A stretch of 12,894 bases of DNA from Clostridiales bacterium (GTDB lineage: Bacteria; Bacillota; Clostridia; Oscillospirales; Acutalibacteraceae). The DNA lies in assembly GCA_022791355.1 (NCBI GenBank), contig JAAVYX010000166.1, positions 1-12,894 of the forward strand, in the 5' to 3' direction. Made by a program: the position numbers and the translations under genes. Below, piece by piece: positions 1 to 5,515 of this stretch. The notes beneath the pieces are model-generated. The model was not told the origin of the DNA. It worked only from the letters and a program-made list of their open reading frames with translations, and searched no databases. Numbering within the stretch: the stretch's first letter is position 1; every line of letters begins with the position of its first letter.

Positions 1-51
1 CATGAGCGCCGCGGTCGTCAGGTAGAGGCGCATGAGCGCCGCGGTCGTCAG
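1..51. repeat. 30-bp tandem repeat at window edge (about 1.7 copies)
   Basis: Bases 1-21 are repeated exactly at 31-51, giving a 30-bp period; the array may continue left of the window. The period is a whole number of codons. Read on the minus strand, each unit contains an ATG followed by hydrophobic codons (MRLYLTTAALM), so it might be a duplicated start of a minus-strand gene whose body lies outside. No Shine-Dalgarno sequence precedes the ATG codons at 31-33 or 1-3, so no gene is called. A short minisatellite is the alternative. Confidence 0.6.
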
Positions 52-70
52 AACGTCCGTACCCCCCTCT

Positions 71-215
71 GCGTTCCTAGCGGAACGCCGGGGGAACCCC
101 CGGCGAGGGTTATGTCAACATCCTTCGGAGAAAGATGTTGACTACCTGCGCCTTACGTGCCTAAGGATTTCGCGTCCTGCGGGACGCAGAACCCACCGCC
201 TTTTCAAAAAGGCGG
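71..215. repeat. Array of consecutive stem-loops, possible dispersed intergenic repeat
   Basis: Five or six perfect inverted repeats follow one another with little spacing. They are 71-77/82-88 (7 bp), 87-93/98-104 (GC-only arms around a GAAC loop), 114-122/134-142 (9 bp), 151-155/162-166 (5 bp), 172-177/182-187 (6 bp) and 196-203/208-215 (8 bp, GCC-rich base and T/A-rich top). No open frame with a ribosome site covers the stretch. A chain of hairpins like this resembles dispersed palindromic intergenic repeats or a structured RNA, not a single terminator; which one cannot be decided from one copy. The last hairpin lacks an immediate U tract on either strand. Confidence 0.55.
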
Positions 216-294
216 GCGAAAACCTTTTTATGCAGAATTTTCCCTTAAACGACTTTTTTGACAGCCTACGGTATCATTTAGCATCCGCTGGGCC

Positions 295-327
295 ATAGGT
301 GCGGTATAATAACCGCTTTGCGCCTAT
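295..327. other. Stem-loop between the hairpin array and udp
   Basis: Bases 295-302 pair with 320-327 (8 bp including one G-U). Inside, a competing 5-bp stem forms between 301-305 and 312-316. It sits 22 bp beyond the udp stop codon on the minus strand, so it could mark the udp transcript end. There is no T run after it in that direction, so it is not called a terminator. The rest of 216-348 shows nothing else that I can support. Confidence 0.35.
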
Positions 328-348
328 TATACCAGTAAATCCTTTTTC

Positions 349-1134
349 TTACAACCGTTCTTTGCGACTTCCTTCCCTTTCCGCGAGCAGCGATACGGCT
401 CTGGCCGCGCAGTCTACGGCGGCTGCGGTGTCTTCTGCGCGGGGATTATCCAGCCCGGCGGCCTCCCGCTCTTGGTTCCAGATCACATGCAGTACGCAGC
501 CCGCCCGGTCGCCAAGGGCTGCGGCGGCTGTGAAGAGGGCGGCGCTTTCCATCTCAGAGGCCAGAACCCCCAGCCTTTTATAAGCTTCCCACTTTCCCAT
601 AAGCTCGCCGGCGACCGGCATACGGTCGGGATCGTGCTGGCCGTAAAAGGAGTCCTTTGCCTGCACCACCCCTATGTGCACCCGCCGGCCGGCTCCATTG
701 GCGGCTTCGGCCAAGGCTGCGGTGACCGTAAAGTCGGCCGCCGCGGGGTATTCGATGGGCGCATAGTGCAGGGAGGTCCCCTCCTGCCGGACGGCGGCGG
801 TGGCTACGACCAGGTCGCCGCCCTTCATGTTTAGCTGCATGGCCCCGCAGGTGCCGATGCGGATGAAGGTGCGCGCCCCCGCCATGTGCAGCTCCTCCAC
901 CGCAATGGCCGTCGACGGGCCGCCGATGCCGGTGGAGCAGACAAAGACCGGCTGTCCCGCCGCCTGCGCCGTCCAGACCGTGTACTCCCGGTTGGAGGTG
1001 AGAAACTGGGGATGATCCAGCCGGCGGGCGATGGCCTCCACCCGTCCCGGGTCGCCGGGCAGAATGGCGAAGGCCGCCCGGTAGACTGTGGGGTCAAAGC
1101 CCAGGTGGAAAAGCTTTTCAGCGTTTACCTGCAT
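349..1134 (-). CDS. udp: Uridine phosphorylase
   Basis: This is a cytosolic enzyme of pyrimidine nucleoside salvage that cleaves uridine with phosphate to uracil and ribose-1-phosphate. The 261-aa protein matches the nucleoside phosphorylase-I fold (E. coli Udp is 253 aa). Visible signatures are the phosphate-binding GDP at residues 27-29 with R31, STGIGGPSTAIAVEEL (67-82), RIGTCGA (92-98) and the ribose-binding EMES around 194-197. The uracil-recognition segment reads FYGQHDPDR (163-171), so Q166 is kept. The arginine lies several residues further on than in the E. coli Gln-x-Arg arrangement, so substrate range could differ. The ATG at 1134 is preceded by AGGA about 5 nt away. The gene stands alone, divergent from nusB. 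Function is family-level knowledge; the exact nucleobase preference is inferred. Confidence 0.9.
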   Translation of the reverse strand: MQVNAEKLFHLGFDPTVYRAAFAILPGDPGRVEAIARRLDHPQFLTSNREYTVWTAQAAGQPVFVCSTGIGGPSTAIAVEELHMAGARTFIRIGTCGAMQLNMKGGDLVVATAAVRQEGTSLHYAPIEYPAAADFTVTAALAEAANGAGRRVHIGVVQAKDSFYGQHDPDRMPVAGELMGKWEAYKRLGVLASEMESAALFTAAAALGDRAGCVLHVIWNQEREAAGLDNPRAEDTAAAVDCAARAVSLLAEREGSRKERL

Positions 1135-1222
1135 TGAATCCTACATCCTTCCTTGGTTTATTGTCATGTTTTTTAGGGAGCGGCATATTTACACTACCCG
1201 CTGTCTGCCATACATTTTATTC

Positions 1223-1231
1223 ACTATAGCA
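1223..1231 (-). promoter_or_regulatory. Possible extended -10 for udp
   Basis: On the minus strand the sequence reads TGCTATAGT, an extended -10 element (TGn plus TATAGT) about 90 bp upstream of the udp start. No good -35 lies 17 bp upstream. TTGACC is present at 1241-1246, but only 12 bp away. This is the best candidate in the 310-bp divergent region and is weak. Confidence 0.35.
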
Positions 1232-1311
1232 TAAAATACCGGTCAAAGAAACGACCTGTAGCAAATTCTTCAAAATAATGCGGAGAAAAGCAAAGAGCCG
1301 CAAGAAAGACG

Positions 1312-1340
1312 TTGCAATAAAGGCCGGCATGCGATAAAAT
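1312..1340 (+). promoter_or_regulatory. SigA-type promoter of the nusB operon
   Basis: TTGCAA (1312-1317) and TAAAAT (1335-1340) are separated by exactly 17 bp and lie about 105 bp upstream of nusB. A GC-rich partly palindromic leader (around 1362-1386) follows. Spacing and both hexamers fit the housekeeping sigma factor. Confidence 0.65.
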
Positions 1341-1444
1341 AATACAATAATATTTTCCATACGGCCGTCGTTCTGCCGGCCGGCGGACAGACGAATATGG
1401 AACCAATACAGGCCGCGGCGGCAGCGGCAGAAGGATGTTAAAGG

Positions 1445-1888
1445 ATGAATCGAAAAGAAGCAAGGGAACAGGCCTTTATCCTGGTTTTTGAAAAGAGCTT
1501 TCACGACGAGCCGGTCCCCGAACTCATCGAGGCGGCCCGGGAGGGCCGGGAGCTGGAGCAGGACGCTTTTATGGAGGAAGCGGCGTCCGGCGTTTTCGCG
1601 CATTTGGAGGAGATCGACGGGATGATCGCTGAAAATCTGACCGGCTGGAAGCTGGAGCGGCTGTCCCGCGTGGCGCTGGCCGTTTTGCGGCTGGCCGTAT
1701 ACGAGATGGTCTACAGGGAGGATATCCCGGTAAGCGTATCCATCAACGAGGCGGTGGAGCTGGCCAAGCGGTTCGCCACGAAGGAGGACGCCTCCTACGT
1801 CAACGGCGTGCTGGGATCGGCGGCCCGAAGCCGCGGGCTGGAGCCGGAGGAGCCGGGACCGGCTCCCGACGGGGAATCGGCTCAATGA
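1445..1888 (+). CDS. nusB: Transcription antitermination factor NusB
   Basis: NusB is a small all-helical RNA-binding protein that joins NusE (S10) and other Nus factors on boxA sequences to keep RNA polymerase processive through rRNA operons. The 147-aa product begins MNRKEAREQAFILVFE and carries the family core W-K-LERLSRVALAVLRLAVYE at about 68-87. IPVSVSINEAVELAKRF follows at 94-110 and the C-terminal VNGVLG signature at 119-124. A short acidic, proline-rich tail (132-147) goes beyond the usual fold. The ATG at 1445 has AGAAGGA at 1429-1435, nine bases upstream. It is the first gene of the operon, and its stop overlaps the next start in an ATGA (1885-1888), implying translational coupling. 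Confidence 0.93.
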   Translation: MNRKEAREQAFILVFEKSFHDEPVPELIEAAREGRELEQDAFMEEAASGVFAHLEEIDGMIAENLTGWKLERLSRVALAVLRLAVYEMVYREDIPVSVSINEAVELAKRFATKEDASYVNGVLGSAARSRGLEPEEPGPAPDGESAQ

Positions 1889-2844
1889 GCTGTTTTCTGG
1901 GAATTGATTCCAGCAACTACACCTCCTCCGCCGCCCTTTACCGGACGGGGGAGGGGATTCTGGCCAACTGTAAACAGCTCTTGCCGGTGAAGACGGGAGA
2001 GTTGGGCCTGCGGCAGAGCGACGCGGTTTTCCACCATGTCAAAAACCTGCCGGGCATGGTCGAAGAGGCGGTACGGTTGGGCCGGGAAGCCTGCGGAAAG
2101 AACTTTCATCTGTCCGGCGTGGGCGTGTCGGTGCGGCCCAGGGACGCGCAGGGCAGCTATATGCCCTGTTTTCTGGCCGGTCAGGCGCTGGCGCGAAGCG
2201 CAGCCGCAGCTTTGGGGGCGCCGCTGTATACCTTTTCCCATCAGGCTGGCCACATTGCGGCCGCCCTCTATTCGGCCGGGCGCATGGAGCTGATAAACCG
2301 TACCTTTCTGGCCTTTCACGTTTCCGGCGGCACCACCGAGGCGGTGCTGACCGAGCCGGATGAGGAGCGGACTTTTCGTTGTACCCTTGTCGCCCGGTCC
2401 CTGGATTTGAAGGCGGGGCAGGCCATAGACCGGGTGGGCGGTATGCTGGGGCTGCCCTTTCCGGCCGGTCCCCATTTGGAAAGGCTGGCCGGGGAGGGGG
2501 AAAGTCCTCTGGGGGTTAAGCCCACCCTGCGGGGGGCCGACTGCTGCCTGTCCGGTCTGGAAAACCAGAGCCGCCGTCTGCTGGAGCAGGGAACCCGGCC
2601 GGCCGACGTGGCCCGGTTCGCCCTGGAATCGGTCTGCGCCGCGCTGGACGGTATGACCGCGGCCCTGCGAAAGGAATACGGTCCGCTGCCCTTGGTATTC
2701 GCCGGCGGGGTGACCGCCAACGGCCTGATCCGCCGGCGGCTGACCGAAAAATACGGCGCGTCCTTCGCCCAGCCGGCCTACTCGGCCGATAATGCCGCCG
2801 GTATCGCCCTGCTGGCCTGTCTGCGAAGGGAGCGTACAAGTTAG
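1885..2844 (+). CDS. TsaD/Kae1-like (Gcp, peptidase M22 family) paralog
   Basis: This 319-aa protein belongs to the ASKHA-fold TsaD/Kae1 family, whose canonical member transfers threonylcarbamoyl to A37 of tRNA. Seen here are the N-terminal phosphate loop GIDSSNYTSS (6-15), the metal-binding histidine pair H119-Q-A-G-H123, SGGTT (147-151), and the C-terminal AGGVTAN (273-279) with the third metal ligand D302 in ADNAAGIA. It departs from true TsaD: the SGGHTQ motif is SGGTTE, the usual DDAAGEAFDK segment reads LDLKAGQAIDR (173-183), and it is about 20 residues short. It is therefore more likely the divergent clostridial paralog than the housekeeping tsaD, which should lie elsewhere. The start overlaps nusB and has no strong ribosome site of its own. 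The actual reaction is unknown. Confidence 0.83.
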   Translation: MSCFLGIDSSNYTSSAALYRTGEGILANCKQLLPVKTGELGLRQSDAVFHHVKNLPGMVEEAVRLGREACGKNFHLSGVGVSVRPRDAQGSYMPCFLAGQALARSAAAALGAPLYTFSHQAGHIAAALYSAGRMELINRTFLAFHVSGGTTEAVLTEPDEERTFRCTLVARSLDLKAGQAIDRVGGMLGLPFPAGPHLERLAGEGESPLGVKPTLRGADCCLSGLENQSRRLLEQGTRPADVARFALESVCAALDGMTAALRKEYGPLPLVFAGGVTANGLIRRRLTEKYGASFAQPAYSADNAAGIALLACLRRERTS

Positions 2845-2885
2845 GAGGCGCTATGGAGGCCTTATGTCTGAACAATTGGTTGTAA
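2842..2885 (+). promoter_or_regulatory. Double ribosome site and 10-codon ORF over the xseA start
   Basis: AGGAGG at 2843-2848 is spaced four bases from an ATG at 2853. That ATG opens an out-of-frame ORF of ten codons (MEALCLNNWL) ending with TAA at 2883-2885. Its own second to third codons supply the GGAGG for the xseA ATG at 2864, also four bases away. Translation of the mini-ORF would run across the xseA start and could couple or compete with xseA initiation. The arrangement is seen directly; a regulatory role is inference and may be chance. Confidence 0.4.
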
Positions 2886-4087
2886 CCGTATCCCAGCTCA
2901 ACCGGTATGTGCGCTCTATGCTGGAAAACGATCCCCGCCTGAGCTGTCTCTATGTGACGGGGGAAATCTCCAACTTCAAGGACCACTACCAGAGCGGACA
3001 TTTTTACTTTTCCTTAAAGGACGAGGGCGGGCTGATCCGCAGCGTCATGTTCCGTTCGGCCGCCGCGCGGCTGCGCTTTCGGCCGGAAAACGGCATGAAG
3101 GTGGTCTGTCGGGGCAGGATATCCCTTTACGAGAAGGACGGGCAGTATCAGTTTTACGCCGAGGACATGCAGCCCGACGGGGCCGGCAGTCTGGCCGTAG
3201 CCTTTGAGCAGATCAAGGCGCGGCTGGCCGCCGAGGGATTGTTTGCCGCCGAACGCAAGCGTCCCCTTCCCAAATACCCCAAGCGTATTGCCGTCGTCAC
3301 CTCTGAAACCGGCGCGGCGGTGCGGGACGTTTTCAGTATTCTAGGGCGCCGCTGTCCCTCTGTGGAGATTCTCTTTTGTCCCGTCTTGGTGCAGGGAGAG
3401 TCGGCCGCGCCCTCTATGATCGACGCGCTGACCCGGGTCAACCGGCTGGGTACGGCCGATTGTATCATCCTGGGACGGGGCGGCGGCTCGGCCGAGGATC
3501 TATGGGCCTTCAACGACGAGGACCTGGCCCGGGCGGTGGCCGCCTCGGCCATTCCGGTCATATCCGCCGTGGGGCATGAAACCGATTTTACCATCTGCGA
3601 CTTTGCCGCCGACCTTAGAGCGCCCACGCCCTCCGCCGCGGCCGAGCTGGCCGTGCCCGACAGGGAAGAACTGCGCCAGCGTATACGGCAGGCGCGGGGC
3701 AAGCTGCACCGGGATATGACCCGCCGGCTGCAAACGGCGGAAAACCGTCTGCGGACGGCGGCCGACCGTCCGGCGCTGCGAGCGCCGTCTTTTCTGCTGG
3801 ACCAGCTGGAGCAGCGTCTGGACGGGACCCGCCGGCAGCTGGAGGCCGGGTACCGGCAGCGGCTGACCGGTCTGCATAACCGGTTTGCCGCGAAAGCCGC
3901 CGCGCTGGAGGCCATGAGTCCTCTCAAGGTGCTGGCCAGAGGCTACGCCGTGGCGCGCAAGGAGGGCCGGCCTCTGCGGTCGGCCACAGAGGCTGACGTC
4001 GGCGATCCGGTGGAGGTACAGCTGGCCGCCGGCCGGCTGCGCTGCCGGGTGGAAGGGATCGATTGCTCGCCTGTAAAGAACCAATAG
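2864..4087 (+). CDS. xseA: Exodeoxyribonuclease VII large subunit
   Basis: XseA is the catalytic subunit of exonuclease VII, which degrades single-stranded DNA from both ends to short oligonucleotides during repair. The 407-aa protein has an N-terminal OB-fold (about 5-100, with YVTGEISNFKDHYQSGHFYFSLKD split across 30-53). The nuclease core carries VVTSETGAAVRDV (144-156), GRGGGSAEDLWAFNDE (204-219), AVGHETDFT (235-243) and APTPSAAAE (253-261). A helical region then leads to the C-terminal SPLKVLARGYA signature. It is shorter than E. coli XseA (456 aa), mainly in the helical part. I chose the ATG at 2864 because GGAGG (2855-2859) precedes it and the protein then begins at the conserved MSEQLVVTVSQLN. 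No xseB follows. Confidence 0.96.
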   Translation: MSEQLVVTVSQLNRYVRSMLENDPRLSCLYVTGEISNFKDHYQSGHFYFSLKDEGGLIRSVMFRSAAARLRFRPENGMKVVCRGRISLYEKDGQYQFYAEDMQPDGAGSLAVAFEQIKARLAAEGLFAAERKRPLPKYPKRIAVVTSETGAAVRDVFSILGRRCPSVEILFCPVLVQGESAAPSMIDALTRVNRLGTADCIILGRGGGSAEDLWAFNDEDLARAVAASAIPVISAVGHETDFTICDFAADLRAPTPSAAAELAVPDREELRQRIRQARGKLHRDMTRRLQTAENRLRTAADRPALRAPSFLLDQLEQRLDGTRRQLEAGYRQRLTGLHNRFAAKAAALEAMSPLKVLARGYAVARKEGRPLRSATEADVGDPVEVQLAAGRLRCRVEGIDCSPVKNQ

Positions 4088-4273
4088 ATCGGCCGCCGGC
4101 CTTAGGAGCTGACAAGGGTGAGAACAAGCCTCCTCCCCGAATGAGTATAAGACCAGCCGGTAATCGATCATGCGACAGCTCTTTACACGCTCTAGCAGGC
4201 AGGCGCTTTTCCATCCGGGGGATTCCAGGCCCAAACATTCTGTGGGGCCGTTTTCCCCTGCTGATCAAGGACA

Positions 4274-4324
4274 ATATAAAAAGAACATCCGGTCTCCATG
4301 TGGAGCCGGATGTTCTTTTTATAT
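4274..4324. terminator. Bidirectional rho-independent terminator between xseA and araC
   Basis: A perfect 19-bp inverted repeat (4274-4292 with 4306-4324) continues, after one bulged base, into a 4-bp upper stem around an ATGT loop. The left side has a run of A and the right side a run of T, so it works as an intrinsic terminator on both strands. It serves the convergent nusB-operon and AraC transcripts. The stop codon of the AraC gene (4319-4321) lies inside the right arm. Bases 4088-4273 between xseA and this hairpin hold nothing recognisable. Confidence 0.92.
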
Positions 4325-5173
4325 TCTGTTTTTACGGGGGTGATCGGCGGCGGGAGAGACTTTAAAGCGCGCCTTATAGCTGCGGTAGAAGCTGGAATAA
4401 TCCTTCCAGCCGCTGGCGGCGGCGGCCTCTCCGGCAGGCATGCCGTCCTGTATATACTGCCGGGCCAAAAGCAGTCGTTTAATGATGGTATATTCCCATA
4501 TCGTAGAGCCGGTGACCTGCTTGAATTGGTTGTTCAGGTGAATTTTACTGGTGAAGAAGTGCTCGGCCAGGGTATCCAGCGTAAACTCCTCGCAGAGGTG
4601 GCTGTTGATATACTGTACCAGCTGCCCTGCGATATCCTCCGCGCCGCTGCGCTGGGGCAGGGGACGGTTGATTTCCGCGCTGAAGCATTGGTAAATTTCA
4701 AATAATACCGGACAAAGCCGCGAGATGGTCAGCATCCGTTTTTGCTCCTCTCCGGCCGCGCGGCCCTGGAGCGCTAAAGTATTCAGACAGGCGTGGACCA
4801 GCTCCTTGTTCAAATCGTCCGGCTTGTATAGATTGCGCTGGCCCGACGGCCGGTCCACAAAGGCGGCGGTCAAGCGCCCCTGGGGGTCGATGGACTTGAA
4901 AAGGCCGGGATGAAAATTGATGGTGAGCCGCTCGTAAGGAATGTCGTGCCGGATATGGGGGTGATGGGTTTCGCCCGCCCGCATGAGGAGAATACAGCCC
5001 GGATAAAGATGATAGGTGTTGGCCTCTACCGAGTAGCTGCCGCGGCCGGCTATAAAGTAGTAGAGCTCGTGAGAGGTGTGAGCATGCATGGGAAAGTCCT
5101 TTTGCTGCGGGCTTTCGTCCCGCAGATGATGAATATATAAATCGGATGAAATGTATCGGAAAAAAGCCGGCAT
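4319..5173 (-). CDS. AraC-family transcriptional regulator with cupin sensor domain
   Basis: This is a 284-aa cytosolic DNA-binding regulator. The N-terminal AraC-type cupin (about 10-100) shows FPMHAHTSHELYYF (27-40), YHLYPGCILLM (54-64) and ETHHPH (68-73), typical of a sugar-binding pocket. The C-terminal double helix-turn-helix (about 183-275) includes FTLDTLAEHFFTSKIHLNNQF and the family motif GWKDYSSFYRSYKARFKVSP, written here as continuous 185-275. The start was moved to the ATG at 5171-5173 because GAAAGGGG lies just upstream. The longer frame from 5212 would begin upstream of the predicted transcription start. It is divergent from the first GH51 gene, a position typical of a local activator of carbohydrate genes; its effector (arabinose-type sugar or oligosaccharide) is a guess. 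Confidence 0.9.
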   Translation of the reverse strand: MPAFFRYISSDLYIHHLRDESPQQKDFPMHAHTSHELYYFIAGRGSYSVEANTYHLYPGCILLMRAGETHHPHIRHDIPYERLTINFHPGLFKSIDPQGRLTAAFVDRPSGQRNLYKPDDLNKELVHACLNTLALQGRAAGEEQKRMLTISRLCPVLFEIYQCFSAEINRPLPQRSGAEDIAGQLVQYINSHLCEEFTLDTLAEHFFTSKIHLNNQFKQVTGSTIWEYTIIKRLLLARQYIQDGMPAGEAAAASGWKDYSSFYRSYKARFKVSPAADHPRKNRI

Positions 5174-5197
5174 GTCTGCACCCCTTTCTATAATACC

Positions 5198-5225
5198 AGT
5201 ATAGCAGACCAAAATATTTTTACAA
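5198..5225 (-). promoter_or_regulatory. Promoter of the AraC-family gene
   Basis: On the minus strand TTGTAA (5220-5225) and an extended -10 TGCTATACT (TATACT at 5198-5203) are 16 bp apart. The predicted start near 5191 leaves a leader of about 18 bases containing the ribosome site. This supports the ATG at 5173 over the upstream in-frame start at 5212. Confidence 0.65.
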
Positions 5226-5336
5226 TATAAAGTTATATATTATCCTTGAAAATTTATAGTTTTACAAATAATTTCGGTTTATGGGAGCGGAGATTGTATA
5301 TTGCACATTCGTGTACTTTTCTTTTTTTGATTGGCT

Positions 5337-5401
5337 GAGATAGAGGTTTCGTGCCAGGCGTCCTATCTCTCTTTCTCCAATACCTGATCGCGAGGCGCGA
5401 T
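5337..5401. repeat. Two stem-loops upstream of the large palindrome
   Basis: GAGATAG (5337-5343) pairs with CTATCTC (5363-5369). ATCGCG (5387-5392) pairs with CGCGAT (5396-5401) around a 3-base loop. With the palindrome that follows they form a chain of three hairpins in the araC-GH51 divergent region. This is similar in style to the array at 71-215 but has a different sequence. Confidence 0.5.
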
Positions 5402-5430
5402 ATACTTTTCTTTGCGCAAAGAAAAGTATA
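5401..5430. repeat. Perfect 30-bp palindrome
   Basis: The 15 bases 5401-5415 (starting TATACTTTTC) are the exact reverse complement of 5416-5430, with no spacer, centred on GCGC. As RNA it would form a long hairpin followed by CAATTTTT, a fair but imperfect intrinsic terminator. It ends only 10 bp before the -35 of the next promoter. It could insulate the GH51 gene from leftward or read-through transcription, be a dispersed palindromic repeat, or be a dimer-protein site. Confidence 0.9.
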
Positions 5431-5440
5431 CAATTTTTCA

Positions 5441-5469
5441 TTGACAGTCAAGGCGTCATATAGCTTAAT
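5441..5469 (+). promoter_or_regulatory. Promoter of the first GH51 gene
   Basis: A perfect TTGACA (5441-5446) is followed after 17 bp by CTTAAT (5464-5469, four of six consensus bases). Transcription would begin near 5476. The weak -10 next to a perfect -35 is consistent with a promoter helped or blocked by a regulator. Confidence 0.6.
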
Positions 5470-5483
5470 TTAATAAGCATATA

Positions 5484-5497
5484 CATTAACGATAATG
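5484..5497 (+). promoter_or_regulatory. Operator-like element, copy 1 (CATTAACGATAATG)
   Basis: This 14-bp near-palindrome (12 of 14 symmetric positions, central CG) lies about 8-21 bases downstream of the predicted transcription start and just before the ribosome site. Its first 12 bases, CATTAACGATAA, recur exactly at 8377-8388 in the promoter of the second GH51 gene. Size, symmetry and central CG resemble LacI-family operators; binding by such a protein is inferred. Confidence 0.6.
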
Positions 5498-5502
5498 CAA
5501 TC

Positions 5503-5507
5503 GGAGG
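5503..5507 (+). promoter_or_regulatory. Ribosome binding site deciding the first GH51 start
   Basis: GGAGG at 5503-5507 lies eight bases from the ATG at 5516. It is only two bases from the in-frame ATG at 5510, and downstream of the in-frame ATG at 5495, which overlaps the operator. The ATG at 5516 is therefore the likely start. Confidence 0.75.
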
Positions 5508-5515
5508 ATATGGAG

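Noticed and set aside
71..215. CRISPR array
   Set aside because: The elements are different hairpins, not one repeated unit with regular spacers.
32..298. 88-aa plus-strand ORF over the hairpin array
   Set aside because: Composition follows the inverted repeats, there is no ribosome site, and no recognisable protein feature.
2792..2863. Upstream in-frame extension of xseA by 24 codons
   Set aside because: It overlaps the TsaD-like gene, and the extra residues are not family-like; GGAGG and the conserved N-terminus point to 2864.
4063..4365. Possible xseB after xseA
   Set aside because: The translated sequence has none of the short acidic helical character of XseB, and it reads through the terminator.
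5174..5212. Upstream in-frame extension of the AraC-family gene by 13 codons
   Set aside because: It would start before the predicted transcription start, and the strong ribosome site serves 5173.
5254..5451. 65-aa minus-strand ORF in the divergent region
   Set aside because: It runs through the perfect palindrome and hairpins and has no ribosome site or recognisable features.
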